In this document: positions 22,701 through 33,972 of the stretch, piece by piece
Numbering within the stretch: the stretch's first letter is position 1
How the letters are laid out: each line of letters starts with the position of its first letter
Source: Trissonchulus latispiculum
Lineage: Eukaryota; Nematoda; Enoplea; Enoplida; Ironidae
Length of the DNA: 64,000 bases
Direction: 5' to 3'
Assembly (NCBI GenBank): GCA_030248195.1
Contig: JASAND010020992.1
Coordinates: forward strand, 1 to 64,000
Made by a program: the position numbers and the translations under genes
The notes under the pieces: model-generated
Database searches by the model: none
What the model was told of the DNA's origin: nothing
The model's input: the letters and a program-made list of their open reading frames with translations, nothing else

Positions 22701-25700
22701 GAATTTCAAACTAATCGTAATTCATTATGAATATAACAAGAAATAAAAATGCTCCTAAAGAGCAAAGAAAGGAATATGAGTCAACATGGAACATGTAAAA
22801 TGCTAATATGAGTCTGGTGAGGTTGGAAAGTGCAGAAGACAAGTTTGTACACGCACCAATATGAGTGCATGCCAAATAGACTCATATTGGCATGCCTTCA
22901 AGAAACAATAATGCATGCATCCATTGCGGAATTCTAACGGATATATTTCTACGCAGGAGTTAAGACGAATAAGTAGCGTTATTGACGTCACATGGATATC
23001 CCAACCATGGTCAACATTGTCAACTTTTCTCCTTAGGAAACTGTTAAACCGCTGTTAGTCAACAATGCGCCGACGGACGGATATACGTATATAACATTTT
23101 TAATAAGCGTTTGCATAACTCATGTATTCAGAGATTTACAGTTAAATCTGATAACTTTCGTGACAATATACGTATATACGTGCGTAACCTGTGGAGCATC
23201 CTGTCATCCACCCTAAAACTACCCTGTCTCGTCTTGCTGACATTAAGTGAGTGATATATAACCGAAATTCGCAACCACTTGCCATCAGAATACTAATAAT
23301 GCCAATATGAGTCTATTTGGCATGCACTCATATTGGTGCGTGTACAAACTTGTCTTCTGCACTTTCCAACCTCACCAGACTCATATTAGCATTTTACCTG
23401 CTTGTCTTATTCTTAATTTACAACCGACAATATTTAGCATTTTACATGTTCCATGTTGACTCATATTCCTTTCTTTGCTCTTTAGGAGCATTTTTATTTC
23501 TTGTATATAATAATCATCAAATTGTCATTTGTCGTCAAATCATTATCATCACAACGCCAATATGAGCCTCGTTATAGGGCAGGCTCATATGGTTCGTTGA
23601 TGCATCTTGTCTTCTGTTATTGTACAACCTGCCTTCTGGGGACTCATATGTATTTTACATGCGACGAAGGAGCATTTTGTTTTCTTGTATATATATTATG
23701 CTCCTGAAGGTATGTATAGATATCTTTCAACTAGGGTTGGTTTTTTCCGGAAAAAAAGTCGAGCGGAAAAAAGTACTTTTTTCCGGTTTTTTCCGGTTTT
23801 TTTCCGGTTTTTTCCGACTTTTTTCCGCTGTTCTATTCATGTCAGAGCGTCTCAAAATTTGTTTCTGTAACATTTGTTGCCTATATTAACAAATTTCAAA
23901 CAAAAATTTCTGCATGTAAACGCCATTTGAACACTTTTATTAGCTTTTCCACGTATCCAATCTAAGCAATTGCGAATTGCTTAGATTAAAAATTAAATTA
24001 AAAATTTTGTCCAAACAAAGTTTCAACAGACTATGGGCGCAATTCCCAGTTACCTTAGTTTCTGGGAGAAGTGAGGAGAACTTTCAACTAATTTTTCCGT
24101 GTGCATAAATTTTTATTCTTTCACAACTTTGAATTTTAGATGTAAGTATAAAGTTCGCTTGCTATAGTTTCTATTTACAAAAGATGTCACCAGATCAGGC
24201 ATGTTTTATCCTTGCGGGCAAAAGCAAGCAGGGTTTCAGTGTAGAAGCAACAAAGAACAGTGGTCTGTTGTAATTAAGAGCACAGCTTTTGGCTGAAATG
24301 TTTATAAATATTGATCACTTAATTGCAAAAATAATGAGTTTCTTGTTGAGCTGACAATAATACTTCATAAAACTGAGCAGTTTATGAAAAATTAGAGAAA
24401 ACTTCAAATTAAGTTCGGACTTCAAAATAAGAGTAAACTCAAAGTAAAGCTACTAATGTGGAAAAAATGAACAAAATTTGAGAAAAATTGCTAAAATTTT
24501 TAATTTGAACACTTCTAAAACTTTCCAGAATGATTAAATTCTTCCGACTTTTTTTCCGTTTTTTTCCGACCCTCCGGAAAAAAAGGAAGAAAACGGAAAA
24601 AACCCTTTTTTCCAGGACTTTTTTCCGATGCCCAACCCTACTTTCAACAGTAGCAAGCAAGCCAACAACAGCTCGTACCGCTTACACTCTTCTACAGCCA
24701 CTTTGGGTACGCAGCTCTATGACAAAAGTTGCTCAGCTCGCTTAGGGCTTTCATTTGATATTACATATACCAAATTTGACCAATTTTGGAAAATTTCATA
24801 TTTGACCCAAAATCGCCTACGTCCCCACCCCATCCCACCACAGCACTCCACAGCCACTTTGAGCATGCAGTTCTATGACAAAAGTTGCTCACTCGCTGAG
24901 GGCTTTCATTTGATACCAAATTTGACCATTTTTGAAAAATTTTAGTTTTGACCACGACCTCCCACCTACCTGACCCTCCAGATGGCAAAGTGGAACCAGC
25001 ACAGCAAGATGGGTGGGTCCGGCGGCAAAAGAGATGCCAGGAATGAGCTGGGCGCACCAGGAAACCCCTATAGACAATGTTTTGAGAGGCTATGTACAGT
25101 TCTATATGGTGTTCCCGGAAGTCGGTACCGACCGGACCCTCCACACGACAAAGTGGAACCAGCACAGCAAGATGGGTGGGTCAGACGGCAAAACGGACAC
25201 CGGGGATGAGCTGGGCACACCAGAAAACCCCTTATAGACAAAGTTTGGAGAGGCTAAATAAAGCCTACTATGGACCTCCGGGAAGCGGTTACAGACTTGA
25301 CCCCTCAGACGTTCAAGTGGAACCAGCCCAGCAACTTGGGTTACTCGGGCAGCAAAACTGCTAGCGGGAATCGATTCTCCGTCCCAAAAAACCTTTGTAT
25401 GCAAAATTTGAGCCACCCATGTAGCAAAATAAGCGAAAAAATTAAGTTCAAAGTTCGACCCAAAATTCACCAACTTTGGCCGGCCAATACCGAAAAATTA
25501 CGCACAGAGACGGAAAATCATATAGCATTTGAACGACCCCGATATGTGTACTGTTTAACCATATAGTCAGTATTGCCCCATATATAGCCCAGTCTGACTT
25601 ATTAAGGCGCCTTTGAAGCACACTTTTTGGCAATTTTAGCGTTTTGGCCGACTTTGGCCCCCAGCCAAAAATTTTTTCCAGCTCTGGGAGGCATAAAAAC

Positions 25701-26902
25701 TAGCTTACTTTCTTATTTTTGATTTGTACTACAAGCATATATATGGGTTTCATAGGAAAAAATTTTTCTATCTGTAGTTATTCAAGCTACAAAACCCCCT
25801 TATGAGACATCAAAAGCGAGAAACCGGAAAAAAAGAAAAAACACAATTTTCGTAAGCGATTTTCGGCGCAACTTTTTAACGGAAAGTGGTACGGGGATAA
25901 AACTTGGCAAATATACTAAACTCGACACGTACAATTTTTTGCGCACATAATCTGCGCAGGATCTGCGCAAGAATCTGCGCAGCTTCTGCGCAGCCTTGTT
26001 TTACACGGTCATTCTACCATTTTCACTCATATTATAGGGGTCGCTGCCGCGACCCCTATGATACATGATATCTGTTTTGATTTTAAAAGCTGTGTTAAAA
26101 TTAAGTTTTTTAAATTTTGTTGGCTGTTTTAAACTTCTGAAGTTTATCCTCATGCACCCCCTTTGTACATATTGTAACTATGCATGCATGACCCATCTTT
26201 TGACTTTAAATGCGACATCGGTATGTCCTTTGTTTCCCCAGCCACACACAAAGACAAAGGCGTTTAAGATAAATACCGAATTTACTAGAAAATATATATA
26301 TACAGTATTTACTGGACGAATTTCAGTAAAAATGGTATTTACGTGTAAAGATAGGAAGTTTAAAGAAAATACCATTCTTACTAGTAAATACCGTATTTAC
26401 TGAAATCGGCCAGTAAATACAGTATTTACTGAATACAGAAATTACTACGACATATATACTAAAAATGACCCGCTCTTTCGAATGGTACAGTCAAAACTGT
26501 TCTGGCATTCTTCCAGCAAAAATTTCGGCTGGGTTTTTTCCCGCTCATGGGTTTTTTCCCATCGGTTTGGTCGAAAATTTCTCACCAACCGTAAGTGCTA
26601 GAGAGACGTTGTATGGCTCATTTTGAAGCTCTTCGCAAGGCATCATGGCAGTTATCGTTAGATTTTCGATTTGTCGCTTAATAAAAAAGTTACAGCCAAA
26701 ATTCAAAAATTTGGGTTTTTCCCGCCGCTATACATACGTAATACGTACCCATTTTCGTATGCTCAGTGGTTTCATCAATTACGAGATTCATGAATGGATC
26801 AAATCCGCGCAAAATCCCAGAAACTGAGCGTCCACCATTCAGCTTGAGCTGAACCTTCTTGTCCATGTACTTTTTCAGTTCCGGAGGATGTGTTTTGCTC
26901 AT
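19725..26902 (-). CDS. SNRPG: Small nuclear ribonucleoprotein G (Sm protein G), two coding exons
   Basis: SmG is one of seven Sm proteins forming the ring on U1, U2, U4 and U5 snRNAs in the spliceosome. Exon 1 is 26,902-26,749 (51 codons plus one base; the ATG at 26,902 starts [16 protein letters not shown]). Exon 2 is 19,801-19,725. The donor GTACGT and acceptor TTTTTCAG join a glycine codon across a phase-1 intron. The joined product is 76 aa, the same length as the human protein. The Sm1 motif is seen as [10 protein letters not shown] and the Sm2 motif as [13 protein letters not shown]. The only coding intron (~6.9 kb) is filled with nested transposons, and one element ends about 13 bp from the 5' splice site. 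The uninterrupted frame and conserved motifs indicate a functional gene. 5' UTR exons were not identified. Confidence 0.97.
19985..20160. mobile_element. Solo arm of the ACAAGAAATAAAAATGCTCC foldback family
   Basis: It contains AAAATGCTCCTAAAGAGC, then a segment ending TGAGTGCATGCCAAG. This matches the left arm of the complete element at 22,736-23,504. No opposite arm follows, so this is a truncated or recombined copy inside the SNRPG intron. Confidence 0.65.
20225..20481. mobile_element. hAT-like MITE, CACTAGCGTAGCCAG family, copy 1
   Basis: The 257-bp element opens CACTAGCGTAGCCAG and closes CTGGCTACGCGCCTG. The flanks AGTGAGAC and TATGAGAC share six of eight bases, consistent with an aged 8-bp TSD. 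It contains GGGGGGGCATGCCCCCC and a small CGCC-GCA-GGCG hairpin at 20,359-20,369. A 269-bp copy in the opposite orientation lies at 40,585-40,853 with a perfect TSD. Confidence 0.8.
20544..20615. repeat. 33-bp perfect inverted repeat with 6-nt loop
   Basis: Arm 20,544-20,576 (starting GATGATAATCAAAACGCAGA) is followed by GTTGGT and its exact complement at 20,583-20,615. No mismatch occurs in 33 pairs. It lies in the SNRPG intron and is transcribed with that gene in the minus direction. It could be a recent foldback or a hairpin RNA. A perfect stem is unlike a typical animal microRNA precursor, which has bulges. Confidence 0.85.
22736..23504. mobile_element. Foldback element, copy 2 of the ACAAG...TGCTCC family
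   Basis: Left arm 22,736-22,895 and right arm 23,301-23,504 are inverted copies. The ends read ACAAGAAATAAAAATGCTCC and its complement. ATATA on both sides may be a TSD but is AT-rich. A further diverged right arm follows at about 23,553-23,690. The right arm is longer than the left by an extra TTAGCATTTTAC-type duplication. Confidence 0.75.
23732..24640. mobile_element. 909-bp hAT-like MITE with perfect 8-bp TSD
   Basis: It begins TAGGGTTGG and ends CCCAACCCTA. CTTTCAAC is duplicated exactly at 23,724-23,731 and 24,641-24,648. Subterminal clusters of TTTTTTCCGG and CCGGAAAAAA lie just inside both ends. A TAGGG terminus with an 8-bp TSD is typical of hAT elements. The AT-rich interior has no transposase. 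Confidence 0.9.
24960..25420. repeat. Three degenerate ~163-bp tandem units
   Basis: AAAGTGGAACCAGCACAGCAAG recurs with changes at 24,987, 25,150 and about 25,314. Each copy is followed by GATGGGTGGGTC-like and GGCAAAA-like segments. ORFs in several frames arise from the repeat. Just upstream (24,690-24,900) a separate pair of repeats shares CTATGACAAAAGTTGCTCA. Confidence 0.7.
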
Positions 26903-27119
26903 GATTGAATTTTCACAAAATTCTCAGTTGTATTACAAAACTACAAAAGCCATAGAGAAGTACGTAATGAAAAACGTCTGTCTGCAGTCACTAAGGCAAA
27001 ACCTTAGTCCGAAACAGGAGACTAGAGAGCCAATGGGCGCGGTAGATATATATATATATATATAGATAAAAATGTGAAAAATTTATAGATCAAAACTATA
27101 AAAGCCAGGGTCAATTTTT
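26903..27119 (-). promoter_or_regulatory. Presumed SNRPG 5' UTR and promoter region
   Basis: The short AT-rich interval upstream of the SNRPG start codon contains a (TA)n tract at about 27,047-27,064. The G/C-rich repeat block begins immediately after it. No specific promoter motif can be assigned, so the label rests on position only. Confidence 0.35.
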
Positions 27120-28892
27120 CGCGCCTGAGGCGCGACTACCCCCCCCCACCAGTTGGGGGGAGGGGCGGAGAACCCCAAAAATTTTGCGGGTGGTTTGGAA
27201 AAATGGCCGGAGGGATTAACCCTCCTCCCAAACCTCTCCCTAATTACACATATGCATAAACATGCGCTCCTCGTGCGGGGTCTCAAAGCGGGCAAACTGT
27301 GGCCTGGTACACCTATGCCTACGCCCTCACGTTTCTTCCAAAAGTTGGTTGGACCAAGAAATTACCAAAAATGACGAGAGAGAAAGCATAGGTGCGGCTT
27401 AGTCAAAAAGTGGGGTTCGAAAAAAAGTAGGGAAGAGGTCTGGCAAAAAAGGGAGAGGGGAGGATCGAAAAACGATATGGGGGAGGGGTAAGAACTCAAT
27501 TTTTAATTATTTTTAGCGACTTTTCAGGTAATTAAGCGAATTTTTTTCAATTTTTCGCTACTTTTTGCTAACCTTTTGAAAAATTTCGAAATCTTGGCTT
27601 AGGAGAAGAACCAGGAGCTTGGCGTAGGAGCTTGAAAATTTTGGGGAGGGGGTCGGCCGAAGGCCGAATTGGGGGGAAGGGTTCGAATGGAAACATTTTT
27701 AGGCCACCCCCAAACCATTAGGTGTACCAGGCTACAGTTTCTCCCCTGTGAGACCCCCCACAGAGAGGCCAGACCCCCTCCCCCTCTACCCGACCATAAC
27801 TTCTCCCCACCCAATCCAAGCTCAAACCCCCTCCCCCCCTAAAATTGGGTCCAAACCAAGTAAAAATGCAAAATTTTTGAAAATTTTTTTGCAATTTCTA
27901 ACATTTTCGAAAAAAATTCGAAAATGGCTATAAAAGTCCCGAATTGTTTCCCTGTTGAGTTGGTAAAAAATTTTCAAAAAATTTGGGTGGGTTTTCCCCC
28001 AAAGTGGGTTTTCCCCCGCCACGTTTGGCAATGTGCCAGACTAACGGTGCATCGGATCGGTCTAATTTTTGCTGTGTGCAAAGAGGAAGACTTGCCATCA
28101 TTGCAGATATTTGCAAAACTTTTCTAGCCCAACCCAGTCAAAAGTTGCATCGGTCCAAACTTTTGGAAGGTTGGAACAAAAAGTAGGTGTCATTTTCAAA
28201 ATGTCAAAAAATGAGCAAGAGTGAACCAAATGACCTGATCTTTGCACACATAGGTTAGAAAGAGTCGCGCTTTCTGCTGGTATGTTGTGGAGCTCCTAGC
28301 TCCAACCCGTGACCCAGGAGTCGGGTGGGTTTTTCCCCCCAAAAAGGGGGTGGGTTTTTCACCCCATGGCGTCGAAAAACTTGGATTTTTTTACAAATAA
28401 ATTCAAATTTTTACTTATTTTGAGGCAAAATTTTCAAAATTTTGAGGGTAGGGTCTGGAAAATTGGGGTGGGTGGGGTCTGGGATTTGGTCATTTGGGGG
28501 TGGGGTCTGCCTCCAAAATTTTGAGGGTGGCGTCGGCACTTTTTCATTTGGGTGGAGGGGTCCAGATACCATAGGTGTAACGGAGATTTGGGGTGGGGGC
28601 CTCCTCTGGAGGGCATAGGTGTAACGGGGATTTGGGTTGGGGGGCCCTCCCCCCGGAATTTTGGGGAGAGCCACCTTTTTAGACCCCCCACCTTCCTTCC
28701 TTCCCCAAAAAATTTTACTATTTTTATTCCAAAAATCGCAATTTCAGCCATTGCTAATGCCGAAAAACATGAAATCATGTAATTTTAACATTAGACAGTG
28801 TTTTTAAACTCGAAAACTTGATTGCCAACATGTTTCTGAGTCCAGAATAAGGTCAATATTGAGTCTAGAAGTCAATAAAACCGTTATAAACG

Positions 28893-30012
28893 TATAGGGG
28901 GGTGGGGCAACTTGGGACAAAAATCCGAGCAAAAAGAACTGCCATTCTTGATTGCCCCGACCAATCTGCGTGAAACTAGACAAAATTGTAGTTTGAGTGC
29001 GGGGCTACATGGAACTACAGCGTTTTTGCTATATATTCAAAGCGTCAGTGCACTACGACAATAAACGTGCCGTCCCAAGTTAGCAATTCTAAGTTGCCCC
29101 GCAGTCCTACTTGGGATGAAGGTGGCGATCGGAAGCGTTTTCAACCAGCAATCATTACTTCCTTTGGCTAAAATCGAAGGAAACCTTATCTAAAATGTAC
29201 AGGAAGTCGAGACGAACAAAATGATACCAAAACCGCACAGTAAATGGAAAAGCTTCCAGCGATAACGCGTCCCAAAGCCAATTTACCATTTTTAATGCAA
29301 TTTTAACACTGATTTTCGAAATTTCTTGCTAAACGGTTCTAAATAAAAGTCAAATGCTTTAAAACTACCAAATTGCGACTTCCGTGTTTTGGTTTTGCAT
29401 TACCTGCCATTTATTTATACTATTTTTCAAGTTTTCAAGCCTTAGCCGAAGCTGTCAAAGGGTTTAAAGATTTTACCAAAATTTTCGGCAAAAGTTCAAA
29501 GTAAAGCGTTTATACAATGTTTTTTGGATTCTACATTAAAAAATACCCAAGCAGGTAAAGTTTGAACATAATGGGAGTGATAAGAAGGATTTGATTAACC
29601 AAACAGTGTTTTGAGCAATTTCTAAATTTCGGTTTTACCTCGATAAAGATTGGTGTGTACGCATTAGCAGAAAAGCATTAATGTCACTGAAAAATTCAGG
29701 AAATTTCACTCTGAAAACAATATTTTGAACCTTAACAAACTTGTATATATAGGGCAGAAAAACAGAAACTTCAAAAAAGGATACTTCGTCTGATTTAGAA
29801 ATTTCCAATATTTCGACTTAGAGTGAAATATTACCGGTTCAGTATTTATAGGTATTTTAAAGTCTATTAGAATCAAAAATTTATGCCCTTTAAAATGAGC
29901 ATGAATTTATACTAATTAGGCTTCATGATAACGCTCACTAGAGCCGCAAATGCAACCTGGTCAACTCTTTCCAAGTTGCCCCGGAATTCCCAAGATGCCC
30001 CACCTCCCTATA
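28893..30012. mobile_element. 1.1-kb non-autonomous transposon with paralogous empty sites
   Basis: The ends are TATAGGGGGGTGGGGCAACTT and a complement reading CCCCACCTCCCTATA, so the inverted repeat is about 25 bp. Flanks AAACG and GATTTCTC are joined without the insertion at about 38,690 and 41,650 (AAACGTGTATTTCTC) in paralogous copies of the host repeat. This is direct evidence of insertion. The interior (ACTTGGGACAAAAATCC and on) has no coding ORF. The TSD is short, probably TA. Confidence 0.8.
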
Positions 30013-30497
30013 GATTTCTCGACATAATAAACACGTTAAGCCAAACATTTGCACTTTTTTGAAAAATTTTGCAAAATTTATACTAAACATACCCAAATTT
30101 TGTAAATTGTTAACAATCATAACCACTTTTTGGCCAAATTTAGCTACCTTTTTGGGTCTAAAAATCGCTCTGGGAGGGGGGGGCAGCCGAAAGTTGGGGG
30201 AGGGTATGTCAAAAATTCTGGGGGCGGGGGGAAAATTGGTCAAAATTTTTGGGATACCCCAACCCCCCCCCCAAAGGAAACTCTGCCGCCCTCTCCAGAA
30301 TTCGGACCTCAGAAATTTCAAAAAATGGCCAAAAAATTCAGAGTTTTCCTTAACCTAGCCGTTTTTCTTCTAAATAAGGCCTGTTTTAACGTTTTAGGCG
30401 TTTTCACCCCGTTTTAAAGCGATTTTAAGTCAAAATTTTAGAAAAATTTTTTAAAAAATGACCATTTAACTTTTAATCATTATATATGTGTCGTGTA

Positions 30498-32436
30498 CAG
30501 GGCTGCCGCGCGACCTTTCTCAGAAAAAAGGAAATAAAAAAGGAATTTTGCACCCGAAAAAAAGGAAAAAAAGGAATTTGTCCGACAAAAAATAGGAAAT
30601 AAAAGGAATTTTCAGAGATAAATTAATAACGTTACTGAACAAAAAATTAAATTTTTTCCATTTTGAACAGCCACACAAGGTTTGAATTAAGTTTGAAACA
30701 TTAGATACGTTTCTAAGCAAAGAGAATTTAAGCAAAACGCTATTTAAAATGCAAATACGGACGCGTTCAGTGGTGGCGCCAGGGGGGCCCGGGGGCCCCG
30801 CCCCCCATTGCGATTTGGGCCCATCCTTTGAGGTGTCGGCTCCCCCTAGAAAAATTCGGCTCCCCCTAGAAAAATTTTTCAGCTGTTTATATGCATAGTT
30901 TGAGTGTTTTAAGAAATTTTTAAAAAATAATCGTAAAATTTTTGCTAAAATGTGAGAAATGTTTTGGGAAATTAAGGTGAAATTTGCATAAATTTGGCGA
31001 AATTTTTGGATATCCCAAAAAAAGGCCCCCCTTCAAAAAATCCTGGCGCCGCTACTAGACGAGTTTCAAGCTTCATCTTTTTGATCAATGAAGCCGAAGG
31101 CGCGAAGTTTTGGTTTTGTACCTTGTACCCCTTTTGTATTTTTATCTTGATTTTTCCGACCCTCGAATCGCAAACAGGAAGTTTTTATATAATTATCATC
31201 TAGCTTCGTAAAGATTTGAGGTTTTAAAGTTCAAACTGACAACACCTTAAGAACAGGTTTTGGAGAATCTATCCTTTAAATATCAAACTTTGACGCAAAG
31301 AAACAAGCAAAGCAATGCGACCTGACATAAAATAGTTCATCCGAGATATTTGCAGTAGCTTATAACTGGGTTAAAACAGCGAGATTTGGGGAGCACCGCA
31401 ATTCAGAAACTGAATCGGCTGTGGAACCTTCAACGCTTTTTAATGAAGAAATAGACTTTCTCCAGATTCCACTAATATCTAAAGTTTAACTTTGTACCCG
31501 GAAATAAGAAAGCAATTTATAATATGCGAATGGAAATAGAATAAAGTAGAAATGCTAAGCTCAAGATCAGGGGGCTGGAGCTGGAATCAATTAAGAAACT
31601 TATAAGAATTTATAGAAATCTGTACCTTCAATCAGGGACGCACTTAGGATTTTGAAAAGATCGAGCCTACAAAATCAGAAGTTGAAAAATTTGATATCTA
31701 AAATCCGTGGTGGGAACCTTTAAAACCGTTCGATAAAGTTATGGAAAAATCAGCCACTGAGACCTTAAAATTAGAGACTGAGGCACCGCAGGAACAAAAA
31801 TTTTCCTATCTGTTATTTTATGCTTTAAAAATAGATCGCCTTTTGCTTTCTCTCCAAAAATACCGTGTGGGGTAGAACTAAAAGAGAAGCCTCGGAACCC
31901 CCAAAACATTGCAATCTTGACTTCTAGGCACTTTTTTGGAAAACTTGACTGTGACGTCTATGCATTTTGCCATCGTATTTAGTGCATTCTGCACATACCT
32001 CAAATAGTGCATTTTGCTCAAAAACTGCAGCAGTCAATGCACACATTACTAACATAATGTATACGTTTAGTGTTACACAAGATTATGTAAACGTTCTATC
32101 GAGTTAGTATATAAAAATTAAATTTTAACTCTTGTCTTAAGCAAACAAAAAATAAGTCCAACAATTTCTATAAATCTAAATTCGTAAGTCATATTAAGTA
32201 AAAATGTATGTAGCTTTAGCTATTCTATAATAAAACTGAAAAAATAAGTTAAACAATATTCCGGCGAAGCCGGAAAATTTTTGGAAATTAATACCGTGAG
32301 ACTAAATTTTAGGCACATTTTGGTCAATTGTCAGAAAATTTTTGAAAAAAAAGGAAATAAAAGGAATTTTTGCAGAAAAAAGGAAAAAAAGGACGACCTC
32401 GAAAAAAAAGGAAAAAAAGGAACCGCGGCAGCCCTG
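30498..32436. mobile_element. 1.9-kb hAT-like non-autonomous element
   Basis: TIR CAGGGCTGCCGCG opens it and CGCGGCAGCCCTG closes it. CGTGTA abuts both ends (30,492-30,497 and 32,437-32,442). Subterminal repeats of AAAAAAGGAAATAAAAGGAA lie inside both ends. It sits inside the GGTGTACCACCTGTTTGGG repeat, which is uninterrupted at about 34,904 and 36,930. A smaller MITE is nested at 30,768. No transposase was recognised. Confidence 0.8.
30768..31058. mobile_element. 291-bp MITE nested in the 30.5-32.4 kb element
   Basis: CAGTGGTGGCGCCAGG opens the element and CCTGGCGCCGCTACTAG closes it. The flanks ACGCGTT and ACGAGTT (six of seven identical) fit an aged TSD. The interior is G/C-run-rich, unlike its AT-rich host element. 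Confidence 0.75.
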
Positions 32437-33972
32437 CGTGTACCACCTGTTTGGGTTGGGGGGGGGAGTAAAAAGTCCAAATCTGGCTTGAGGGGGTCTC
32501 AAAAATCGGAAATTTTCAAAAAAAACAAATTTACCCAAATTTTTTCAGCTAAAAATGGCACTTTTTGAACATGAAATCGAATATTTTCGACATAAATCTA
32601 ATAAAAAACCACTCGTATTGCGTTTTAAAACCTTTTTTAGCGTTTTTAACTGTTTCTAGACAATTTGTTCAGAAAATTTTTGAAAAATTGCAAAACTTTT
32701 TGCAAAAATTTAACCTTGTTTGGACCCCATTTTAGGGGGGGAGGGGGGTCTGAGCTCGGCTTGGGGGGGGAATAGTCAAGGTCGTGTATAGGGGATGGGT
32801 GGTCTGGCCTCTCCCTCTCCGTGGGGGGGGTCTCACAGGGGGTAAACTGTAGCCTGGTACACCTATATATGCTTTTAATGGTACGTACTAAATCGCTGGG
32901 GGGGAGGTTAGGGGGGGTAGCCGAAATTTGGGGGAGGGTATGTCAGGGTATGGGGGGAGGGAGGGAGAGTATGGGAGAGGGTAAAATGGGTCAAACATTT
33001 GGTGTTTGGTGGGTGTACCCATACATTAACACGGGGCCCGATATTATCGAGGACGCTGCGTCATCCTATGCTGTCAGAGTTGGACAATTTTGAATACTTG
33101 GGTAGCTATAGGCATAAAACCCTAAAAGTGCAATTTCACTGCTGGATGACCCAGCAGAGGTATAATTGTGACTTTTAGAATAATAAGTTTTATCGAATTA
33201 CATCGTTTTTATCATTTTTTCAAAAATTACCCTATGTTTATGTGTTAAACTTTACGAAACCTGCACTTTTGATGCTGCATTTTCAACGGCACATGAGATC
33301 TGAAAAAAGCTACCTACCTAGGTCGAGTTTTTTGACTCATACTAACTAAAAAAGAGTTGAATTTTACACAGGAAGTGTCAGAATCGCGCTACGACAATTT
33401 TTAGGATCTGTGAGGGGTGAGTTTATTTTTCCCCCATTTGGTTTTCCCCCATTGGGTTTTTCCCCCGCTACTTTTTGCATTATACCGGCCTAACGAGGGG
33501 GGGGGGGCGGCCGCCCCCCCGGTCGCGATTCGAAGGTAGGAAAAATTAAGGAGAGAAAGAGGAAAAAGGGCAAAATACCAAAAAATTTCGCGCCTTCGGC
33601 GCGAATTTTCTACTTTTTAACCGCATATTTATTGCATTTGTGAAGAAAAGGCTTGAAATGCATCCGATTTTTCAGAGAAAATTACCATCTTTGACTGAAA
33701 ATGTCAAGAATTTTAAAAAATTTGTTCAGTTCTTCAGTATAAAACGAATTAAATATCCGAAGACCGATTTTATTGCAAAAACAAAAAATTTCTTCAACTT
33801 CTGGGGGGGTCCGCCCCCCAGACCCCCCGCTGGGAAAATTTTACCGCCCCCCCGTCACGAAATCCTGGATCCGCCAGTGACGCCAAGTACGATGGTATAT
33901 AGAGTTCTCAGCTAGCCCTTATAACAAAAAAGTTCCAGCCAAAATCCGAAAAAGTGGGTTCCCCCCAAGGCT

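Larger units (their letters stand above)
21149..26735. mobile_element. Composite 5.6-kb inverted-repeat element with nested insertions
   Basis: The outer ends carry GCGGCGGGAAAAACCCA (left near 21,150; complement at about 26,713-26,731). Further copies of GCGGGAAAAAACCC lie near both ends. Inner inverted arms at about 22,200-22,530 and 26,085-26,460 are long near-identical complements rich in AGTAAATACTGTATTTACT. Between them sit a foldback (22,736), a hAT-like MITE (23,732) and a degenerate tandem array (24,960). No transposase-like ORF was recognised. The outer limits are approximate and no TSD was read. Confidence 0.6.
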
